Origin: Bradyrhizobium lablabi | Lineage (GTDB): Bacteria; Pseudomonadota; Alphaproteobacteria; Rhizobiales; Xanthobacteraceae | Length of the DNA: 36,856 nt | Direction of reading: 5' to 3' | NCBI RefSeq assembly: GCF_001440475.1 | Contig: NZ_LLYB01000081.1 | Span: forward strand, 52,917 to 89,772 | Part shown: piece by piece, positions 32,085-36,856 of the stretch | Layout of the letters: the number at the start of each line of letters is the position of its first letter | Position numbering within the stretch: position 1 is the first letter of the stretch | Translations under genes and position numbers: made by a program | Notes under the pieces: generated by a model | Databases searched by the model: none | The model's input: the letters and a program-made list of their open reading frames with translations, nothing else | Told to the model about the DNA's origin: nothing

Positions 32085-33455
32085 ATGACTGGCATGTTTC
32101 CTTCTAGCGGCGTCCCGGCCACGGATGCCCACAACACCATCCTCGACCCCAACACCGTCAACTGCGATGATCTCTGGTACTCGACGACGCGGTGCCAGCC
32201 GCGCTTCGACCCGGCGGCTGCCAATGCCACGCTGTCGGAACTGATCAATCTGGTCAACTGCGCCGGCATTCCCTATGACTGCACCAAGTTCGACAACCTC
32301 TGTCGCGCGGTCAGGTACCTCACCAAGATGTACTGCGCGCCGCTGACCGGCGGACCGGCGGCCTATGGTGCCGTGTTTGACCCGCCGCTGCTGGAGCTGC
32401 CGGACGATTGCTGCACACATTTCACGGTGATACCGAACGTCGAGAACAACGGCGCGGTGACCATCAATCTGCACCCGGTGCTGCGCAACGATCTGCAAGA
32501 GTTGCGGCCGGGCGACTTCACCGCCGGCATTCCCATCGAGCTGATCTGGTGTAACGGCAAGTTCGTCGTGCCGTACATGGTCCGGTCGCAGACTCCGGTC
32601 GAATTCAAGGGCCAGCTCGACTACTGGGTCCGCCCCGACGGCAGCGATGCGACCGGCGATGGCACCGCCAACTCGCCGAGCAAGGCGTTCCGCACCATCA
32701 ACTACGCTTTCCAGACCGCGATGAGCCGTTACGTTCGGTCGCCGGAAATGATCCTCAACATCCGGCTCGGCATCCCCGGCGACTACGAGGGTGCGCGCAT
32801 CTACAAGTTTCCCGGCATCATCAACATCATCGGCGACATCGTCGCTCCGGCCGGCTATCGCATTCACTGCTCGACCGGGGCCGATGGTGGCGTCTGCATC
32901 TTCGCCGAAGGCTCCACGGTCCACACGCGCGGCGTCAACCTGATCCTCGATGCGCAGAGTACCCTGACCGGCACCGGGCCGATTGGCGTCTTTGCCTATC
33001 GCAATGCGGTCATGAGTTTCAGCCACGGCCGCGCTGAGCTGAACATCAACGGCCACGCCATCTCCTCCGGGTTCTTCGAGAGTGGTGGCGGCGTGCTGCA
33101 CATCTCCGAGGGCAGCGTGGTGGTCGATGGCAAGGGCCGCCAAATCGCCCATGGCATGGGCTCACAGGCCAATGCGGGCTTCACCGGCTGCACTGGCGCG
33201 GTGACGCCCAACCAGCTGACCATCACGTGGATCAACTGCAACTTCATCGTTGCAGCGTATTGGGCCTACGCGCTGGCCGGTGTCGGCGTCTCCAACGACG
33301 TCATCTCAGGCGTCCCCGTGGTGACCGTGGTCGATAGCGGTTGCGTGGGTCCGGAGTACAACGCCACCGTCAACGCCTTCGTCTACGGTGGCGGCAAGGT
33401 CATCCCCGGTGCCACCGCTGGCTCGGTCGGCAGCGGCGGCGTCTTCCAACCCTGA
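32085..33455 (+). CDS. Tailspike / beta-helix protein (456 aa)
   Basis: The N-terminal 75 residues carry the same Cys module as the protein at 29421 (SELINLVNCA, DCTKFDNLCRAV). From about residue 182 it has the tailspike start pattern YWVRPDGSDATGDGTANSPS followed by KAFRTINYAFQTAM, then a repetitive beta-strand region (GVNLILDAQSTLTGTGPIGV, LHISEGSVVVDGKGRQ) of a right-handed parallel beta-helix. Such spikes often bind or cut surface polysaccharide; no catalytic residues can be named. The C-terminus is Gly/Val-rich. Confidence 0.8.
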   Translation: MTGMFPSSGVPATDAHNTILDPNTVNCDDLWYSTTRCQPRFDPAAANATLSELINLVNCAGIPYDCTKFDNLCRAVRYLTKMYCAPLTGGPAAYGAVFDPPLLELPDDCCTHFTVIPNVENNGAVTINLHPVLRNDLQELRPGDFTAGIPIELIWCNGKFVVPYMVRSQTPVEFKGQLDYWVRPDGSDATGDGTANSPSKAFRTINYAFQTAMSRYVRSPEMILNIRLGIPGDYEGARIYKFPGIINIIGDIVAPAGYRIHCSTGADGGVCIFAEGSTVHTRGVNLILDAQSTLTGTGPIGVFAYRNAVMSFSHGRAELNINGHAISSGFFESGGGVLHISEGSVVVDGKGRQIAHGMGSQANAGFTGCTGAVTPNQLTITWINCNFIVAAYWAYALAGVGVSNDVISGVPVVTVVDSGCVGPEYNATVNAFVYGGGKVIPGATAGSVGSGGVFQP

Positions 33456-33467
33456 CAGGAGAACAAC

Positions 33468-33677
33468 ATGGCGAGAGTACCCTACGCGCAATTGCTCGCG
33501 GAGTTCGGCGACGCGCCGAACGCGCGGATACTGGCCGCCGCCAAGTACGGCTCGGAGGCGCAATATTTCGAGCGCGAGCGCGAGGGCGAGCGCAATTTTC
33601 ACCTCAACGGCGTGCTCAACAGTCCGGCGTGGAACGGCGGCGGTGCAGACACCGTCGATCCGATCTCGGATCATTGA
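33468..33677 (+). CDS. Small hypothetical phage protein (69 aa)
   Basis: AGGAGA precedes the ATG. The product MARVPYAQLLAEFGDAPNAR then has a Glu/Arg-rich helix (AQYFEREREGERNFHLNGVL). No membrane segment or motif. Its stop overlaps the start of the SLOG gene (TGATG), so both are co-translated. Function unknown. Confidence 0.6.
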   Translation: MARVPYAQLLAEFGDAPNARILAAAKYGSEAQYFEREREGERNFHLNGVLNSPAWNGGGADTVDPISDH

Positions 33678-34021
33678 TGCGTGTTCTTGTCTGCGGCAGC
33701 CGGAATTATCGCGACCGCAATCACGTGTTTCGCGCGCTCGACATGCGCCACGCATCATCGCCAATCGCGGTGATCCTGCACGGCGGTGCGACCGGGGCGG
33801 ACGCGATGGCGGCGGAATGGGCCAGCGAGAACGCCGTGGAAGCGCTCGAATACCTGGCTGACTGGAAGAAGCTCGGGCCACATGCCGGCCCGAAGCGCAA
33901 CGCCGACATGATCAAGTACGGCCAGCCGGATCTGGTGATTGCATTCCCCGGCAACTCCGGAACAGAGGACATGGTCGACAAGGCCGAGCGCGCCGGCATC
34001 GAGGTCGAACGGATTGATTGA
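33677..34021 (+). CDS. SLOG-fold protein, DUF2493/YspA family
   Basis: The 114-residue product matches the YspA-type SLOG family: MRVLVCGSRNYRDRNHVF at the N-terminus, HGGATGADAMAAEWA (the GGA.GAD..A..wA motif), GPKRNADMI (the RN..M motif), and VIAFPGNSGTEDMVDKAERA (AFPG..GT..mv). The fold binds nucleotides or nucleotide-derived ligands; SLOG domains also serve as sensors in bacterial immune systems such as Thoeris-like ones. Whether this phage copy is a sensor, an enzyme or a ligand sponge cannot be seen. It lies between tailspike and lysis genes. Confidence 0.85.
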   Translation: MRVLVCGSRNYRDRNHVFRALDMRHASSPIAVILHGGATGADAMAAEWASENAVEALEYLADWKKLGPHAGPKRNADMIKYGQPDLVIAFPGNSGTEDMVDKAERAGIEVERID

Positions 34022-34033
34022 AGGGAGTGAGCC

Positions 34034-34156
34034 ATGATCGTTTTGCAGTGTCGCGGTCCGTGCGTCGTCAATGCAGCTGTCCCGCTCCCGGATCCGCCGC
34101 CGGTCTGGACACCACCGGCCGCATTGGCTGCGCAGCGACAAACCAAGAGCAAGTAG
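34034..34156 (+). CDS. Small hypothetical peptide (40 aa)
   Basis: GGGAG upstream of the ATG and tight spacing to both neighbours support this frame. The product starts MIVLQCRGPCVVNAAVPLPD and is then Pro-rich (PPPVWTPPAALAAQRQTKSK). Two Cys at 6 and 10. No signal peptide or membrane helix. Short and unrecognised; it is the only frame that fills the gap between the SLOG and next gene. Confidence 0.45.
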   Translation: MIVLQCRGPCVVNAAVPLPDPPPVWTPPAALAAQRQTKSK

Positions 34157-34387
34157 GTGATCTCCGCAACCATCATCCTGGCATTGCTGCATGCACCGAA
34201 CGGTCACGACATTCACGTCAATCCGCGTGAAGTGACCAGTATGCATGCGGCAATTCCTGGCAAGAAGAACGAACTTGTCACTGAGGGTGTGCGTTGCGTG
34301 ATCAATCTGACCGACGGCAGATTCGTCAGCGTGGTGGAGACCTGCGACGAAGTCAGCCGCCTGTTTCAAACCAAGAGGCCGCCATGA
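34157..34387 (+). CDS. Small conserved phage protein, FlbD-like pattern (76 aa)
   Basis: The GTG at 34157 directly follows the previous stop. The product reads MISATIILALLHAPNGHDIH, then VNPREVTSM and CVINLTDGRFVSVVETCDEV. The pattern of an NG..I..N...V...., then a 'tv.l.dG....v.E....v' end, recalls FlbD-like small proteins and short prophage proteins encoded before endolysins. Its function here is unknown. It overlaps the endolysin start in ATGA. Confidence 0.65.
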   Translation: MISATIILALLHAPNGHDIHVNPREVTSMHAAIPGKKNELVTEGVRCVINLTDGRFVSVVETCDEVSRLFQTKRPP

Positions 34388-35132
34388 ACAGCGTTCCGAT
34401 CTGCATCGATGTTAGCCACCACCAAGGCGTTATCGACGGCCGACTGTCGCGGCGTCAGGCGTGCGCGGCATGATCCACAAATGCAGCGAAGGCTCATCCT
34501 ACACCGATCCCATGCGCGCCGAGAACTGCAGCGCCGCCCTCGCGGCCGGTCTCGGGATCTCGACGTATCACTGGCTATCGCCTGGCTCAGATCCGCGCGA
34601 CCAGATGGAGTTTTACCTGGAGCTGCTTGAGCCTCAGAATGGCGAGAGAGTTGTTGTCGACTACGAGGAAGATGGATGCCAGCTTTCCGATCTGAAGGCC
34701 GCAATCGCTGCGATCCTCGACATCAATGATACGCTCCGCGTAACCGTCTATTCCGGTCATCTCATCAAGGAACAATTGAGTGGCCGTGACGACTACTTGG
34801 CGGAGAATTGTGATCTCTGGTTGGCGCAGTACACGTCAGGCACGCCGACGTGGGAGACCGCAACGTGGCCGGAATGGGCATTGTGGCAGTATAGCGAGAC
34901 CGGCGTTATCCCCGGCATCGACGATGCCTATGTTGATCTCAATAACTTCAATGGCGACGAGGAAGCCTTCCTGGCCTGGATCAATCCGGCCGGCGAGGAG
35001 CCGACACCGGTACCGCCGCCGATCACACGAGCGGTTACGGTCGACATCGAGGCGCCACCCGGCGTCCAGGTGTCGGTCAACGGCACGACGATGTCCTATA
35101 CACATCGAGCCCTACGAGCGAGTCTTAAATAA
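34384..35132 (+). pseudogene. GH25 endolysin, frameshifted near 34437
   Basis: The start at 34384 gives MNSVPICIDVSHHQGVIDG, the classic GH25 lysozyme N-terminus with the DVSHHQ motif, but this frame hits a stop at 34471-34473. In the -1 frame from 34437 the domain continues without a break: PTVAASGVRGMIHKCSEGSS, YTDPMRAENC, GISTYHWL, VVDYEED (catalytic D.E), and LWLAQYTSGTPTWET. One missing base between 34437 and 34438 (restoring DWPTVAASG) would repair it. GH25 enzymes cleave peptidoglycan for host lysis. Either the gene is inactive or the base is a sequencing error. The C-terminus has a Pro linker and a VTVDIEAPPGVQVSVNG tail. Confidence 0.85.
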
Positions 35133-35163
35133 TGAATACCCTGGTCTGCTAGGCAAAGGGTCT

Positions 35164-35283
35164 TTGGAGGTTGAAGACCTGAAACAACATGAAAACGACC
35201 TGACCGAACTGCACGGCCAATTGGACGATTTTGCTTGGAAAATGGGCGGGCGGCGCGCCGAGAAAAAGACCGGCCAGACGTGA
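35164..35283 (+). CDS. Possible small helical protein (39 aa)
   Basis: The frame is open far upstream; a TTG at 35164 with AAAGGG a few bases before is the best candidate start. The product is EVEDLKQHENDLTELHGQLD then DFAWKMGGRRAEKKTGQT, a charged amphipathic helix that reads as real protein and resembles small rhizobial helical proteins. The weak start leaves doubt. It could instead be the downstream part of another gene whose start was lost. It lies at the likely right end of the phage block. Confidence 0.3.
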   Translation: MEVEDLKQHENDLTELHGQLDDFAWKMGGRRAEKKTGQT

Positions 35284-35365
35284 GATGATTGCACCTTGAG
35301 CGGGCGGCGGGGGGCTCCGGGGATAACCGGCGGTCGCTATCCGGCCGACGCAGGATCGACGCTAG

Positions 35366-35584
35366 TCACCAGTCTCGATCATTCACGCGTTTGCCGATTT
35401 TCCAACAACCAGCCATGGACAGGTACTCGGCCTCGAAAAACGCCTTGACGTCGGTACCCATCGCATCCTGCGTGGTGTCATCGAGCTGTTGATGCACCAG
35501 CCATTTGCGATCCTTGTCGTAGACCAATGCCAGCGCTTCCGGGTCGCTGCTCGCGAGCGTGGTCTGGACCTTCACGATTTCCAT
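35366..35584 (-). CDS. Small conserved rhizobial protein (72 aa)
   Basis: The leftward product is MEIVKVQTTLASSDPEALAL, YDKDRKWLVHQQLDDTT, and AFFEAEYLSMAGCWKIGKRV with NDRDW. I recognise a short family frequent in Bradyrhizobium ('MEIVKVQ......p.AL.Y.k.r....Q.Ld......mg.D.KayFeAe.....W.iG.rv.dq.W'). Function unknown. AAGG upstream of the chosen start supports it over the frame-open start at 35671. Probably host chromosomal. Confidence 0.7.
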   Translation of the reverse strand: MEIVKVQTTLASSDPEALALVYDKDRKWLVHQQLDDTTQDAMGTDVKAFFEAEYLSMAGCWKIGKRVNDRDW

Positions 35585-35672
35585 TTGGCGTACCTTCACG
35601 GTCCCGCCACACAATGCTGATGCCCGACGTCGGTTCCAAAGCGCTCGTGGCAGAGTCCGGTTACGGGCCATT

Positions 35673-35701
35673 AAAAAACGGCCCCTGGAGCGCAGGGACC
35701 G
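35673..35701 (-). terminator. Probable leftward terminator
   Basis: On the minus strand, CGGTCCCTG (35701-35693) pairs with CAGGGGCCG (35687-35679) with a single A-C mismatch around a 5-base loop, and then TTTTTT (35678-35673) follows. It could stop leftward readthrough before the gene at 35366. Confidence 0.55.
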
Positions 35702-35810
35702 GTCAGTTGGGGGGAATCTCCATTTTTAGCTTAGGAGCAATATGCCGCAATGGACCGGCGGCACAGACCCGCAACCCATCGAAGAGGGCATCGTTCCTAA
35801 GGCTCCAACG

Positions 35811-35844
35811 AAAAAAAACGGCCCCCACGGGGATCGGGGGCCGT
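35811..35844 (-). terminator. Leftward terminator after the CsbD gene
   Basis: Read on the minus strand, ACGGCCCCC (35844-35836) pairs perfectly with GGGGGCCGT (35826-35818) around a 9-base loop and continues into TTTTTTTT (35818-35811). A 9-bp GC-rich stem with eight T is a strong rho-independent terminator. It ends the transcript of the CsbD-family gene. Confidence 0.9.
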
Positions 35845-35931
35845 CGGTTCACAGAGTTTGCATGAGTGTGGTGCCGCTTCCACACGACACAGACGACCAA
35901 CGTGTTCAGGGCCGGATCGTTCCTAGCGAAA

Positions 35932-36135
35932 TCACCAGCCTTGCCTGCCGTACCAGTCGTTGATTTCCTTTTGCGCTCGGTCCTTGGCATAGCCGTAGCG
36001 CTCCTGCAGACGCCCCTCAAGCTGTTCACGCTTACCGTCGATGACATCAAGGTCGTCGTCGGTTAGCTTGCCCCACTGCTCCTTGACCTTGCCTTTCATC
36101 TGCTTCCAGTTACCTTCGACGCGGTTCCAGTCCAT
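35932..36135 (-). CDS. CsbD-family stress protein
   Basis: The 67-residue product MDWNRVEGNWKQMKGKVKEQ, then WGKLTDDDLDVIDGKREQLE and GRLQERYGYAKDRAQKEIND, is a textbook CsbD protein: a small hydrophilic protein induced under general stress in bacteria, of unknown biochemical role. The normal 60-70 residue length is kept. The start is fixed by the family N-terminus; the frame is open well upstream. It is chromosomal in most species, so the phage probably ends to its left. Confidence 0.93.
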   Translation of the reverse strand: MDWNRVEGNWKQMKGKVKEQWGKLTDDDLDVIDGKREQLEGRLQERYGYAKDRAQKEINDWYGRQGW

Positions 36136-36238
36136 GATGAAGCCTCCAATTTTGATATTGGATTTAACGTCTTGAACGGGGCGCGCGTTCCTCGACGACA
36201 CCCAAGCCGCTAGAGGTGGTCGGTCGTAGGTCAAAGCT

Positions 36239-36430
36239 CTAACTAAGATCGGGCTTAAAGCCCGCAGGCATTGCGGGGACGTCGTCCGGATCGGTGGCAT
36301 TGACCTTGTTGCAGGCGGGGCACGGCGCGCCAGCGCCGCCACAACCGCAGGCCCGTTCCCCCAAGAACGGCCGATCAAGATGGTTCTCGCAAACCCACCG
36401 CGTGTTGTCGCATCTGGGGCAGTACTTCAC
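36239..36430 (-). CDS. Small Cys-rich zinc-ribbon-like protein (63 aa)
   Basis: Start is a GTG at 36430-36428 with GGAGG nine bases upstream on the minus strand; the frame is open further upstream without a better start. The product is VKYCPRCDNTRWVCENHLDR, PFLGERACGCGGAGAPCPAC, then NKVNATDPDD. Seven Cys in CxxC and CxC groups suggest zinc binding. I recognise the pattern 'CPRCDNTGWVCE.H...PFLG...CGCG.AGAPCP.CN' from many Bradyrhizobium genomes. Function unknown. Confidence 0.75.
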   Translation of the reverse strand: MKYCPRCDNTRWVCENHLDRPFLGERACGCGGAGAPCPACNKVNATDPDDVPAMPAGFKPDLS

Positions 36431-36465
36431 GATATGCGTCCTCCAGGAAACCAATGTCGGAGGAT

Positions 36466-36669
36466 TCATTGTGTTCCGGGGTCTTGCTGCCGATCTAGCG
36501 CTGCTTTGCCCAGCCACTCAGCACAACGGTCAGCTAGCTTCTCGTATTCCTCGGCGACCCGAAGCATTCGACGCGATTCGCGGGGGTCGTAGCGCAATTG
36601 CTTCGCCTTCATGCGGGTCGCCTTTGCGCGATCTCGCCAGTACTTCGGTTGTTTGATCGGGTCATCCAT
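36466..36669 (-). CDS. Small helical conserved protein (67 aa)
   Basis: Start at 36669 reads MDDPIKQPKYWRDRAKATRM, KAKQLRYDPRESRRMLRVAE, EYEKLADRCAEW. The pattern W..RA...R..A......P...R.mL..A..YE.LA.R is a common short rhizobial family of unknown role and is echoed by the gene at 4500. The frame is open to 36711, but the family begins at the chosen ATG. Confidence 0.65.
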   Translation of the reverse strand: MDDPIKQPKYWRDRAKATRMKAKQLRYDPRESRRMLRVAEEYEKLADRCAEWLGKAALDRQQDPGTQ

Positions 36670-36856
36670 GCAGCAAGTACTGCAACTTGCGAACCCATCG
36701 CTCCCAAACATTTGTGAAGCGGTCGGGAAAAATATGCAAGTTGGCGTTCCGAAAACCGGTAGGCAGCCGTATAATACCGCTGTACGGCAATATGTGTTTT
36801 AGTTGCTATAGACGGTTGTAGTCGGGAACTTGTGGCAAACAAGCCAATTACGAAGG

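Larger units (their letters stand above)
35585..35931. other. Intergenic region with two leftward terminators
   Basis: This 347-base gap holds the two terminator hairpins (35673-35701 and 35811-35844) and no convincing gene. A rightward frame from 35742 has an AGGAG in front but runs through the second terminator and has a frayed composition, so I do not call it. Confidence 0.5.

Noticed and set aside
31563..33152. 529-codon leftward open frame opposite the tailspike gene
   Set aside because: Composition typical of GC-rich antisense; the tailspike on the other strand has clear family features.
35742..35963. 73-codon rightward frame with an AGGAG in front
   Set aside because: Passes through the strong leftward terminator at 35811-35844 and the end of the CsbD gene; composition is not convincing.
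35703..36050. 115-codon leftward frame
   Set aside because: Overlaps the CsbD gene in another frame and reads through its terminator.

Overview
The window looks like a prophage or temperate-phage genome segment in a GC-rich alphaproteobacterium of the Bradyrhizobium/Rhodopseudomonas group. I base this on the GC-rich base usage, on small flanking genes that resemble protein families I know from Bradyrhizobium chromosomes and prophages, and on the phage gene order. No integrase, transposase, repressor, tRNA or attachment site is visible, so the ends of the element cannot be fixed. The right end is probably near 35.3 kb, where a cluster of leftward host-type genes begins.

Layout. Positions 1-3.3 kb carry small rightward hypothetical genes, two of them with membrane segments. 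A terminator and a 9-bp palindromic operator then precede an ArdC-type antirestriction gene (3446-4348). Positions 4.4-7.4 kb hold small hypothetical genes, a repeat-rich noncoding region (5144-5615) in front of a possible packaging gene, and a leftward two-gene cassette (Excalibur protein plus staphylococcal-type nuclease) with its own promoter region and terminator. From 7461 to about 35.1 kb there is one rightward late block with many overlapping stop/start codons.

The late block runs: small coupled genes, large terminase, HK97-type portal, S78 prohead protease, HK97-fold capsid, possible decoration proteins, a cadherin/Ig-like structural protein, head-tail connector and completion proteins, and then a Mu-like contractile tail. 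The tail genes are a DUF2635-like protein, sheath, tube, a chaperone with a probable -1 frameshift product, tape measure, gpN/DNA-circulation protein, gpP hub, gp45 spike, gp46, gp47/baseplate J and gp48. They are followed by fibre and tailspike genes, a SLOG-fold protein and a GH25 endolysin. The head is therefore HK97/PBSX-like and the tail Mu-like, with no sign of Mu transposition genes.

Two things stand out. First, the virion proteins are strikingly cysteine-rich: about 21 Cys in the sheath, 24 in baseplate J (10 of them within 30 residues), 25 in the 326-residue gp48-like protein, and Cys-rich tails on several connector and decoration proteins. This suggests a disulfide- or metal-stabilised particle. 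Second, the GH25 endolysin is split by what looks like a single missing base near 34437, which points to a defective lysis gene or a sequence error.

Positions 35366-36669 hold five features on the minus strand: two strong terminators and four small genes, including a CsbD-family stress protein.
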